Shown here: positions 1 through 8,154 of the stretch, one piece after another
How the letters are laid out: every line of letters begins with the position of its first letter
Numbering within the stretch: the stretch's first letter is position 1
Assembly: GCA_903926605.1 (NCBI GenBank)
Contig: CAIYJV010000398.1
Span: 1-55,082 of the forward strand
DNA: 55,082 bases
Origin: an uncultured Bacteroidota bacterium
Lineage (GTDB): Bacteria > Bacteroidota > Bacteroidia > Chitinophagales > Chitinophagaceae
Direction of reading: 5' to 3'
Notes under the pieces: generated by a model
What the model was told of the DNA's origin: nothing
The model's input: the letters and a program-made list of their open reading frames with translations, nothing else
Databases searched by the model: none
Position numbers and translations under genes: made by a program

Positions 1-131
1 AAATTTCATTTAATTCTTAATTACAGATCCTTGATATGCAATGCGCGGATCCCCGATGACCAGGGTCCCAATATCAAAATGAAAATAAATTGCAACGCGG
101 AAATATTTTTTGAACTCTTTGCGCCGAAACC

Positions 132-674
132 ATGCCATTTCACACCATAGAAACCGACCGCCTCAACATAATTCTCCTTAGCCCCGAGGAAATAGCAGAG
201 GTTTTTGGTTCCCGCACTAGGACGGAAGCAAAACTGTTTTTCGGCTTTCGGACCGACGAAGGATACGATGCCGAAAAATATAAGTCAGACCACGGGTACA
301 CGAACTACCGCACAAGGCTCATTAAATTTCTGCTCGTCGAGAAATCAACGGGTATCACGATTGGCACCTGCTCGCTGCACCACTGGTTTCCCGCCGAGTT
401 CCGGTCCGAAATGGGCTACCACATATACCAGGATGAGCACAGGAACAAGGGCTATATGACCGAAGCCGCAGCGGCTGTTATTGCTTACGGATTCCAGGAG
501 TTACGACTCAACAGGATAGAAGCCTGGACTGCGGTTGACAATGCCGAATCCATGCGAGTGCTGGAACGAAACTATTTTAAAAACGAAGGCGTGCTCCGAC
601 AGCGCATTTTCACCGACGGACAATTTAAGGACGCCTTTATATTCGCATTGCTGCGGGATGAATGGAAGGGGTGA
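132..674 (+). CDS. GNAT family N-acetyltransferase (RimJ/RimL-like)
   Basis: A 180-residue protein of the GCN5-related acetyltransferase fold, which moves an acetyl group from acetyl-CoA to an amine. The opening TDRLNIILLSPEE is the first strand and start of the RimJ/RimL-type (Acetyltransf_3) domain. The acetyl-CoA loop is visible as RNKGYMTEAAAAV, followed by the LRLNRIEAWTAVDNAES strand and helix typical of this subfamily. The substrate may be a protein N-terminus or a small molecule; the sequence does not say. The gene stands alone, convergent with the next one, and has no visible Shine-Dalgarno site. The fold is seen clearly; the substrate is unknown. Confidence 0.85.
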   Translation: MPFHTIETDRLNIILLSPEEIAEVFGSRTRTEAKLFFGFRTDEGYDAEKYKSDHGYTNYRTRLIKFLLVEKSTGITIGTCSLHHWFPAEFRSEMGYHIYQDEHRNKGYMTEAAAAVIAYGFQELRLNRIEAWTAVDNAESMRVLERNYFKNEGVLRQRIFTDGQFKDAFIFALLRDEWKG

Positions 675-699
675 CGCACTTTTTATTACGGTCGTTCGG

Positions 700-2457
700 C
701 TAGTTGCGGTTCTGAGGGTTCTCCCATCCCACACCAGACACAGTGACAAAAACTTCGTGTTTGCAGTCAATGATTTTGATAGGATCAACAATTCCAATTT
801 TGTACAAGTTTTCCATTTGTATGTTCGCGCCTCTGTAAAAGAAATCTATTTTATGACATTCAACCTTTTCTTTCAAATCCAGTATCGCGTTCACCGGCCT
901 ACCCAGCGTGTCAAAATAAGCAACCGATGACGTTTTACCATTTCCGTTTTGGATATACCTGACAATATGAAAGTTTTTAACAGAAGCTGTCGACGAAAAT
1001 TGAACCATTACCGGCTTTAAACCTTTATAGTACGCTCGCTCGGCTATTTGGCCAAATTTATTGTAAGCGAACACCTCTCTGCTCGCACCTGTCGATAGTA
1101 TAGCGTCATTACCGTCCTTATCATAATAAGCGCGCTCTATTTGAAGTCCGGCTTCATTGTACTTATTTTTGCTAATGTGGCAACCATTCCATCTGTTCAT
1201 TGCTGTGGTCCCGTCTCGCTCCCAAAAACTCTCCTCCGTAATCTGACCTTGAAAATTATAATAATACCGCCGGACATATACTTTATCTTCAAGGTCTTTG
1301 CTAGGCGCACCTTCGCGGTCGTAAGATGCAGAAAGTACTTTCTGCCCCTTGTTATCATTCAGGTACCGCCATTTATGAATATTGCTCTTGTCTACTGTCG
1401 GCTTTCCGGAAGTGTCATAAAAAGATCTCTCAACCTGCATATTCGCATCGTTGTACACAGTTAATGTTTTAGCAAAACCAGACGAACTTTTCACTGGTCG
1501 TCCGTCCTCATCAAACGTACATTCCGTGACCGCAGAGCCGAATGAATTGTAAGTGTTACGTACCTCTGTAAAATTTGAACTACAATCCTTGGCCTTTAGC
1601 AAAGCTCCCTCTTTGCCGAACAGCACTTTACTGGTCATCAAACCGTTTTGATAATAAAACAACGCCTTATAGGCGCCCAACGAGTTTTTAGCGCTTTCCT
1701 CCGTTCTGTTCCTATAACTAATAGACGTATACTCGTCGTTGGAATCATAGGTGTAATCGGTGATCGCAACACCAAACCTGTTTTCCAGTAATTGCCCGGA
1801 CGTATCAAAGTGTTTCAACGAGAGTATGTTTCCGGTGATATCCCGCTCATAATCGGCTCGAAAACAATCTTCATATCCGGACACCACCGGCACGCCAAGC
1901 CCATCGTAAACCCGGGTGCTTTTGAGAAGGCCAAATCTCTTTGCATCAAAATATCGATCGTATTTTATGGTTGCGAAGCCATAATTGTTCTCAACCGTTT
2001 TTAAGTCTTCCGAAACATAATCCGTGCGGACACACAGACCGCCATCAAAATTTTGTATCACGCCACTGGCCGGTGTATATAGGTTCACGCCATTTTTTAG
2101 GCCGGTTACCAGGTACCGCCCATCCCCTAACGACATATAATGCATAGTCTGAAATGTGCGCTGCCATTGGTTTTTATACATAACAAAACTGATTTTGCCA
2201 TCAACGAAAGTTATATCCACCGATTCCGTTACATATCCGCAACTGTTCACTTCCTCGACCTGCACACCCGTCTCGACCTCCACGATCCGGTAAAACTTCC
2301 GGTAGGCGGTATCTTTAATCGGAACTAATCCCACAACCCTTGTCGGGCACAATTCCCAGCTTTTATAATTACCGGGCACAGCCAGTGCACACCACGATTT
2401 CAAATGGCTGCTACTACACACAAGCATGCAGAAGAAGAGACGAAATATTTTATGCAT
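700..2457 (-). CDS. Exported protein with degenerate YD/RHS-like repeats
   Basis: A 585-residue protein with a hydrophobic N-terminus (residues about 4-25) that reads as a signal peptide. The first 150 residues have no recognised domain. From about residue 180 to the end the chain is built of degenerate repeats of roughly 20-40 residues around Y(D/N)xxGxxxE(R)xxYD(K)xGxP, for example YNEAGLQIERAYYDKDGN and YNFQGQITEESFWERDG. This resembles the beta-hairpin YD repeats of RHS/teneurin shells. No C-terminal toxin domain, RHS core motif or T9SS sorting domain is visible, so a polymorphic toxin is not supported. Alternatives are a MORN/YwqK-like repeat protein. Function unknown; probably periplasmic or surface located. 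Confidence 0.6.
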   Translation of the reverse strand: MHKIFRLFFCMLVCSSSHLKSWCALAVPGNYKSWELCPTRVVGLVPIKDTAYRKFYRIVEVETGVQVEEVNSCGYVTESVDITFVDGKISFVMYKNQWQRTFQTMHYMSLGDGRYLVTGLKNGVNLYTPASGVIQNFDGGLCVRTDYVSEDLKTVENNYGFATIKYDRYFDAKRFGLLKSTRVYDGLGVPVVSGYEDCFRADYERDITGNILSLKHFDTSGQLLENRFGVAITDYTYDSNDEYTSISYRNRTEESAKNSLGAYKALFYYQNGLMTSKVLFGKEGALLKAKDCSSNFTEVRNTYNSFGSAVTECTFDEDGRPVKSSSGFAKTLTVYNDANMQVERSFYDTSGKPTVDKSNIHKWRYLNDNKGQKVLSASYDREGAPSKDLEDKVYVRRYYYNFQGQITEESFWERDGTTAMNRWNGCHISKNKYNEAGLQIERAYYDKDGNDAILSTGASREVFAYNKFGQIAERAYYKGLKPVMVQFSSTASVKNFHIVRYIQNGNGKTSSVAYFDTLGRPVNAILDLKEKVECHKIDFFYRGANIQMENLYKIGIVDPIKIIDCKHEVFVTVSGVGWENPQNRN

Positions 2458-2580
2458 AACGGTTCCGATGGGGGTTGTCAGGCTATTGCTTATTGTTATA
2501 GGTTTTAATAGTATCAGGAGTCCAAAATAAAGTTAGTCAACACAGGCATTCACATACCAGTAGTATCTCGGGTGCTGGCA

Positions 2581-3318
2581 CTATTCCGGATTCAGCATTC
2601 CGAACAATTGCTCACCCTTAGCCCTTAACCCCTTAGACTGGGCAATAGGGGCTTCCAGCATATCATCCCGCAATGCCTCCATGGCTTCAGTAATAAAATC
2701 AGCTAAGGGCATACCCCCATGCGATTGTGTCTTGTCTGCCCGGCGTTGATGGCCCAGTTCTGTATCCGTACTGGGTGGCGCGACTTCAAAAACCTTCACA
2801 TTCGTGTGCCTCATCTGGTAACGCAGCGACAGCGTGAGCGAATGCAAAGCCGCCTTGGTGGCACAATACACAGGCATAAAGGCCAGCGGAACAAAGGCAA
2901 GACCAGACGTGATGTTGATGATCGCTGCCTTTTCCTTCGTTGCCAGATGGGGTGCCAAAAGTGATCCCAGATGCACAGGTGCTATAAAGTTAGTCTCCAC
3001 TTCTTCCCTCAGACTCCCCACATCGGTTGGCTTCGTGAGGTCGGCGGGCAGCTGTATTCCTGCGTTGTTCATCAGGATGTTCATATCCGGATAAGCAGAC
3101 ACCACCCACTCGGCTAGTTCGGTGCGTTGCCTGTCATCGGTCACATCGCAGCGGCGGATAACAACAGAGGGATATTCCCGTTTTATTTGTTCAAGCCTGT
3201 CTTCCCTTCGCCCACAAATGATTACGGTACTGCCGGCTTTCATGAATGCTACCGCAAAAGCCAGCCCTATGCCCGACGTGCCGCCGGTGATCAAAATTGT
3301 GTTACCGGATAATTCCAT
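2581..3318 (-). CDS. Short-chain dehydrogenase/reductase (DltE-like)
   Basis: A 245-residue classical SDR using the start that gives MELSGNTILITGG; a longer reading from 3357 adds 13 residues unlike the family. The NAD(P) site is TGGTSGIG near the N-terminus, followed by the NNAG motif and the catalytic Ser...Tyr-x-x-x-Lys set (ITSG, then YCATK). The sequence pattern is that of the DltE-like oxidoreductases common in Bacteroidota, whose true substrates are mostly unknown; they are not evidence for D-alanylation here because no dlt genes are nearby. A palindromic site lies about 45-60 bases upstream, suggesting a dedicated regulator. A stand-alone gene. Confidence 0.9.
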   Translation of the reverse strand: MELSGNTILITGGTSGIGLAFAVAFMKAGSTVIICGRREDRLEQIKREYPSVVIRRCDVTDDRQRTELAEWVVSAYPDMNILMNNAGIQLPADLTKPTDVGSLREEVETNFIAPVHLGSLLAPHLATKEKAAIINITSGLAFVPLAFMPVYCATKAALHSLTLSLRYQMRHTNVKVFEVAPPSTDTELGHQRRADKTQSHGGMPLADFITEAMEALRDDMLEAPIAQSKGLRAKGEQLFGMLNPE

Positions 3319-3360
3319 GATTTCGAGTTTTTTCCTTGCTAATGTACGACATAGCACAAT

Positions 3361-3375
3361 ACCTAAGCCTTAGGT
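3361..3375. promoter_or_regulatory. Perfect 6+6 palindrome upstream of the SDR gene
   Basis: ACCTAA and TTAGGT form a perfect inverted repeat around a 3-base spacer. It lies 43-57 bases upstream of the SDR start, where a dimeric regulator could bind. No regulator gene is adjacent, so the protein is unknown. Confidence 0.4.
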
Positions 3376-3393
3376 CTGGCCCTTATAACCAAA

Positions 3394-3419
3394 GCGAGCC
3401 GCCCCGGGGGACGGCTCGC
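3394..3419 (-). terminator. Hairpin terminator of the T9SS gene
   Basis: GCGAGCCG pairs with CGGCTCGC around a 10-base GC-rich loop, followed on the minus strand by a short T-rich stretch. It sits just after the stop of the T9SS gene that ends at 3439. Confidence 0.65.
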
Positions 3420-3438
3420 CAACTATCTAAAAACACTA

Positions 3439-5322
3439 CTATCGTACGATCTCGATCTTGCGATTTACGAGGTCGCCGTCAATAACGATAGAAAGCATGT
3501 AGAACCCGTTTGCAATACCTGATGTAGCCACCGGGAACTTCACATCTTGCGACGCTGCATACTCACGATTATACACAATACGGCCGTTCATGTCAGAAAT
3601 GCTTGCATGGAATGGTTTGTTGGACGCTTGGTTGAACACAATATCGAAGTTACCATTACTTGGGTTGGGCACGATACTGATCTGGTCCCTGATATGGCGT
3701 AGGTCGCTGATGCTGAGTGTGGGTGCTTTTATCTGTGCCCACCAGGTATCCCACATATTAGCGGTTGAAGTTACACTCTCCTGGTTGGTCCAGAAGTCAA
3801 GATCGTTGGACGGGTCTATGCAAGTGACCGAATAGTCTCCCCACCTGTTCTTGCCACCACCGAATGTCTGGTAATAGGAGTTAAGCCCGTGCCTGTAGGC
3901 GAACGTAGGGCGAACAGAAGAAGCAGGGTCTCCATGAAAATGATACGCATACACCGCAGCTGGATGTGTGGTCGCACTGAACTGTGAAAAACCAATCAGG
4001 AAGTCATTATTGGCATTTACAGCTATAGAAGGGAATGCATAAAACGTAGCCGCTGTTGCATCGTCAACCAATCCATTTTGCAATGTCATTCCGTACAATG
4101 TGTCGGTCTGCCACCACATTACCGAACTGCGGGTAGGATTGGCGGTAGCGCTATACGGCAGAAAAACGGTTTGCGATGTCCATAAGGTTCCGTTGCGGAA
4201 TACCAGATTGTTTATACGATCGTCGTTAGTTTGTAATTTGTGCGTCGTGCCCACTTGTGGAGCAAAATCACTGCCCGGCAGGGTTCCAGTAGTGTTATTG
4301 GCATAAGAGGACCCACTCCATTTAGTAGAAGTGGTAGGCCACCCTATTTTTGACATCACCGGTGCATTCACAGGACCTGTGATTTCCCATTCCTGAAGCT
4401 GACCTGCATAGTTGTGATAGGTTTCCATCAGGAACATCGTGGGTTCGGTGGCGCTGTAGGTAAGTGCCGGACAAATAGAAAACGATCCACTTTGGTCGAT
4501 CTCCGTATAAGACGCAGTAGTAAGCGCACCGCCGGAACCAGAGGTAAGCGCTGCATAGTCTATTACAAAAACCACTACACCTTCTCCGGTATAGGGTGTA
4601 CTCATGGTAAACTTGTTGCCAGAAATCACAACCCATTTGTTGTTAAAACCTACGCTGGGAAAATCGATCCAGTGCGTAAGCGTAGCATCATAAGTAATGG
4701 AGTATTTATGCCATGTACCCGTAGGATCAGATGTTGCGGATATTGCAATATACATTTTAGACACCACATTCGTGGGCGTGCTTGGGCCTCCGTAGTCTGT
4801 AACCATGATCCATACGTTTTTGTACGGATCATAATGTATACGTGGATCGTAAGTCCCAGATAGTCCCCACCAGTTGTCAAGCGTAAGTGCCGCTGTAACC
4901 AGACCGCCTGTTCTGTTCTGTATCTTCACCTGATAGTTATCGGCTGTTACTACATAATTTCCGTTACCCACGGCACCATGCGTATCTGGGGGTATGTAGT
5001 TACCATTGGTTGTAGTAGACTGAAACGTATCTGCCGGCGAAGGTGAAATGGGCAGTTCGGGTATGCCAGACGTACGCGAAGCATCAAACACCACATATCT
5101 CGAAGCATCGATATCGGGTGTAGCCGGCCTTTCGCTCATTTCTTCATCTTCTTCAGGCGGCAATTTCCGGGCGTCCTTTGTCGGATGCTGTTGATAGTAA
5201 AGCGCTAGTTCTGCAAAGTTGGCGTCACCTTCATATTTCAGCACGCCTTGCCGGGAAGTCTGTGCTCCGGCCAGATTTGCTAACAGCAATCCGCAGGCTG
5301 CACTTAACAATATTTTTTTCAT
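3439..5322 (-). CDS. Secreted T9SS type A sorting domain protein
   Basis: A 627-residue secreted protein. It begins with a clear signal peptide (MKKILLSAACGLLLANLAGA, cut before QTSRQ) and ends with a T9SS type A sorting domain of about 75 residues, starting IVPNPSNGNFDIVF and ending NRKIEIVR. The T9SS moves such proteins across the outer membrane and removes or anchors the C-terminal domain. The region from about residue 100 to 540 is rich in Gly, Thr, Ser and aromatic residues and looks like a beta-propeller or beta-sandwich, with phrases such as PPDTHGAVG and WGDYSVTCIDPSND found in many large Bacteroidota surface proteins. No catalytic motif is visible. Followed by its own hairpin terminator. 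Confidence 0.85.
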   Translation of the reverse strand: MKKILLSAACGLLLANLAGAQTSRQGVLKYEGDANFAELALYYQQHPTKDARKLPPEEDEEMSERPATPDIDASRYVVFDASRTSGIPELPISPSPADTFQSTTTNGNYIPPDTHGAVGNGNYVVTADNYQVKIQNRTGGLVTAALTLDNWWGLSGTYDPRIHYDPYKNVWIMVTDYGGPSTPTNVVSKMYIAISATSDPTGTWHKYSITYDATLTHWIDFPSVGFNNKWVVISGNKFTMSTPYTGEGVVVFVIDYAALTSGSGGALTTASYTEIDQSGSFSICPALTYSATEPTMFLMETYHNYAGQLQEWEITGPVNAPVMSKIGWPTTSTKWSGSSYANNTTGTLPGSDFAPQVGTTHKLQTNDDRINNLVFRNGTLWTSQTVFLPYSATANPTRSSVMWWQTDTLYGMTLQNGLVDDATAATFYAFPSIAVNANNDFLIGFSQFSATTHPAAVYAYHFHGDPASSVRPTFAYRHGLNSYYQTFGGGKNRWGDYSVTCIDPSNDLDFWTNQESVTSTANMWDTWWAQIKAPTLSISDLRHIRDQISIVPNPSNGNFDIVFNQASNKPFHASISDMNGRIVYNREYAASQDVKFPVATSGIANGFYMLSIVIDGDLVNRKIEIVR

Positions 5323-5425
5323 TACGCTGTTTTAAATTATTAATAACGTTCAAAAGTAGTCAATCTCACGAATCCCCGGAAAAAAGTACCGATTTCTAAT
5401 TCAGTATTATTAAAGCTGAATGCCC

Positions 5426-6661
5426 TTATCGGAAGAAAAGTCTGGAGTTGCCCGTGGTACCCAGATTCAGGTTGTTGCGCATCTCCACCGACAAAGCAGA
5501 CTTGTGTAGCATGATCGTCGAGGTCTTGTATTTTAGGTATGCCTTGGTCACATAGATAAAGCCGTTATACTCATTGCCGGTATCCCAGGAGTTTTTTACT
5601 TTATAATATTTTTTATGGTTTTGGTCTTCTGCCACGCCTACTATGTGCATTGCATGGTCATCGGTTGTCTCCAGATTATCAAGCGAGATCTGGCGGAGCT
5701 GGGGAGAAATGTACTTTTCCATTTTCGGACCGGCGAACATACTGTGCCTTTCTGCCGGGCTCATCTCGTCATATTCTTTCTCAGGCACGTATGCTATTCC
5801 GTGGTGCCAACTAAAATAAGGCTCTGAGATATCTGCTTCCCAGGCCACCGTAAAACCACGGCTCAGCGCCCTGTCTACAATATCCGTCAGGTCGTCCATC
5901 TTCACATTATACACCCGGTTAAAGGCCCAGTTGTCGGGCACCAGCAGTGTCATCTCCTTGTACATGGGCTTGTTGATCACAGACGCGAGTTCCACATAAT
6001 CCTCCGGATGTATCCCAACGCACTTGCGCGCAAAGGTGGCCGGATTGTAATTGTGCTGGTCGAAATTAAACTTGTCAGGCGCGTCTCCGATAAAGCTCAC
6101 CATAATGGCATCGAAAGCCTGCCGCCAGTCGCGCGCCAGCCCTGTGGCCGGATTGTCTATGATCTTGTCCAGAAAGCCACGCAGCGCATCGTTCATCTGC
6201 GCAATCTTTTCCGCAGTGATATGAATTCCGTTTCCGGGATATACTGCCTCAGGCATAGCGCCATACAGCGCCAGCATATTCATTACGTCGTGCATCTCAC
6301 CACCTTCGCCCCAGGCTATGCCGCCGTGCATACGAATATAGCTTTCTGCTTTCTCCATATAGGCGCAGCGCAGACTGTATATGCAACTCAGGTCGTATGG
6401 CTTTTTGCCCATGCGCATCATCTCGCTCTCCAGAAACGAATTGGTGGCATAGCTCCAGCACGTACCCTCGCCCTTCTGTGTGCGCACACCTGTATGTTCC
6501 AGCGCCACTACATCCTTAAAGTAGAATTTGGACTTGTCTATTGGTTTCCGCTTCAGGTTCTGCTCGTATCGCCTGATTATTTCATCACGGCCCAAATCGT
6601 GGTCCTGACAAAAAGCGTTCAGGGAAAATAACATGCAAATAAGAAAACCTGTGATCTTCAT
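5426..6661 (-). CDS. Exported C1 family (papain-like/bleomycin hydrolase-type) cysteine peptidase
   Basis: A 411-residue cysteine peptidase. The start at 6661 gives a signal peptide (MKITGFLICMLFSLNAFC); a longer reading from 6739 adds 26 residues that would bury it. The catalytic Cys68 lies in GEGTCWSYATNSF, His336 in DDHAMHIVGV and Asn357 in KVKNSWDTGNEYNG, which is the bleomycin hydrolase/aminopeptidase C arrangement. Those relatives are usually cytoplasmic; the signal peptide here points to a periplasmic or exported form, as often found in Bacteroidota. It lies just downstream of hflX (1 base between the long reading and hflX), so the two may share a transcript. Confidence 0.88.
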   Translation of the reverse strand: MKITGFLICMLFSLNAFCQDHDLGRDEIIRRYEQNLKRKPIDKSKFYFKDVVALEHTGVRTQKGEGTCWSYATNSFLESEMMRMGKKPYDLSCIYSLRCAYMEKAESYIRMHGGIAWGEGGEMHDVMNMLALYGAMPEAVYPGNGIHITAEKIAQMNDALRGFLDKIIDNPATGLARDWRQAFDAIMVSFIGDAPDKFNFDQHNYNPATFARKCVGIHPEDYVELASVINKPMYKEMTLLVPDNWAFNRVYNVKMDDLTDIVDRALSRGFTVAWEADISEPYFSWHHGIAYVPEKEYDEMSPAERHSMFAGPKMEKYISPQLRQISLDNLETTDDHAMHIVGVAEDQNHKKYYKVKNSWDTGNEYNGFIYVTKAYLKYKTSTIMLHKSALSVEMRNNLNLGTTGNSRLFFR

Positions 6662-6740
6662 GCCGGAGACAAATATTTGTAAAAGGCTACAAATGTAAGT
6701 AAGGTTTCTGTATTTGGAAATGTGCATCACCAGTGTCAAC

Positions 6741-7928
6741 TCAATAAAAATTCGTCAGATACGGATACCGCTCTTCATAAAGTTTCTTGACCCGGCCCAG
6801 AATCAGTGCGCGGAGGTTGTCAATGTTCTTACGTTCTGTGGCGGAGATAAATATGGCAGAATTGTTGGTCAACTGCTGCCAGCGGGTGTCTAGCTGTATC
6901 AGCATTTCGTTTTTTACGGACTCATCCAGCCACTCGTCAAACACTGTGGATTCGTACACGTCCATTTTATTAAAGATGGTGATCACCGGCTTGTCAAATG
7001 CCTTAATATCCTGAAGGGTCTTGTTCACCACACCCATCTGGTCTTCGTAACCGGGATGCGAAATATCGACCACATGCAATAGGCAGTCGGCTTCACGCAC
7101 CTCATCCAGGGTGCTCTTGAAACTCTCTACCAGGTGGTGCGGCAACTTGCGGATAAAACCCACCGTATCGCTGAGCAGGAACGGAGTCTGCTCGTACACG
7201 ATCTTTCGGGTCGTGGTGTCCAGTGTGGCAAAGAGTTTGTTTTCTGCAAATACATCCGACTTGCTCAGGATGTTCATGATGGTACTCTTGCCCACATTGG
7301 TATATCCTACCAGTGCTACCCTTATATAGGTGCCCCGCTCTTTACGCTGGGTCACGGCCTGCTTGTCTATTTCGCCCAGGCGCTTGCGCAGCAGGGCGAT
7401 CTTGTCTTTCACAATACGGCGGTCGGTCTCTATTTCGGTTTCCCCGGGACCGCGGCTGCCTATACCACCACCTTGTCTTTCCAGATGTTTCCACATCCCT
7501 TTCAGCCTTGGTAACAGGTACTGATATTGTGCCAGTTCTACCTGCACCTTTGCCGATGCAGTTTTGGCCCTGGCAGCAAATATGTCCAGGATCAGATCGG
7601 TACGGTCTATGGTATTTACCTCCAGCTCGTCCTGTATATTGCCGATCTGGGCACCTGTGAGCTCGTCATCGAATATCACGAGTCCGATACCCTTTGCCTT
7701 TACATATTCCTTTATCTCCGCCAGCTTGCCCTTGCCCACAAACGTCTTGCTGTCGGGATGGGGAAGCTTTTGTATAAATTGCTTCACGGCTATGGTGCCG
7801 GCGGTCTCTGCCAGAAAAGCTAACTCCAGAAGGTATTCTTTCACCTGTGGCTCTGTCTGCTCCTTGTAGACCAGACCCACGATCACGCATTCTGCCTGGC
7901 TGCTTAAACTTAACTTTTGCTCTATCAA
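6741..7928 (-). CDS. hflX: Ribosome-associated GTPase HflX
   Basis: A 395-residue HflX GTPase, which splits or rescues stalled 70S ribosomes under stress such as heat. The N-terminal nucleotide-binding-like domain contains the family signature FVGKGKLAEI, and the glycine-rich linker GGGIGSRGPGETEIETDRR is diagnostic. The G domain shows G1 GYTNVGKST, G3 DTVGF, G4 NKMD and a G5 SA motif. The C-terminus is short, as in other Bacteroidota HflX proteins. It is divergent from clpB, another heat-stress gene, with 226 bases between them. Confidence 0.96.
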   Translation of the reverse strand: MIEQKLSLSSQAECVIVGLVYKEQTEPQVKEYLLELAFLAETAGTIAVKQFIQKLPHPDSKTFVGKGKLAEIKEYVKAKGIGLVIFDDELTGAQIGNIQDELEVNTIDRTDLILDIFAARAKTASAKVQVELAQYQYLLPRLKGMWKHLERQGGGIGSRGPGETEIETDRRIVKDKIALLRKRLGEIDKQAVTQRKERGTYIRVALVGYTNVGKSTIMNILSKSDVFAENKLFATLDTTTRKIVYEQTPFLLSDTVGFIRKLPHHLVESFKSTLDEVREADCLLHVVDISHPGYEDQMGVVNKTLQDIKAFDKPVITIFNKMDVYESTVFDEWLDESVKNEMLIQLDTRWQQLTNNSAIFISATERKNIDNLRALILGRVKKLYEERYPYLTNFY

Positions 7929-7947
7929 TTGTATGGAGTATAAAACA

Positions 7948-7955
7948 CAAAATTA
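7948..7955 (-). promoter_or_regulatory. Candidate -7 box for hflX
   Basis: On the minus strand TAATTTTG matches the Bacteroidota TAnnTTTG -7 consensus 20 bases before the hflX start. This would give a short leader of about 10-15 bases. No good -33 box was recognised. Confidence 0.4.
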
Positions 7956-8154
7956 TTCATTTTTAAGTTGTGAGCGGCAGGAAAAACCCTTCAGCCCTGC
8001 CGGGTGGTCGTAACTGCAAAAATTTCAGGTGCAGGCAGTATAACCAGCCAGATTGTCTATTCACCCACAGATTATATGCCAATATTTCAGATAAATGAAC
8101 GTGGAACGGTTTTTATAGTACACAGGATACCGGGAAAACTCAACCCCCACAATC

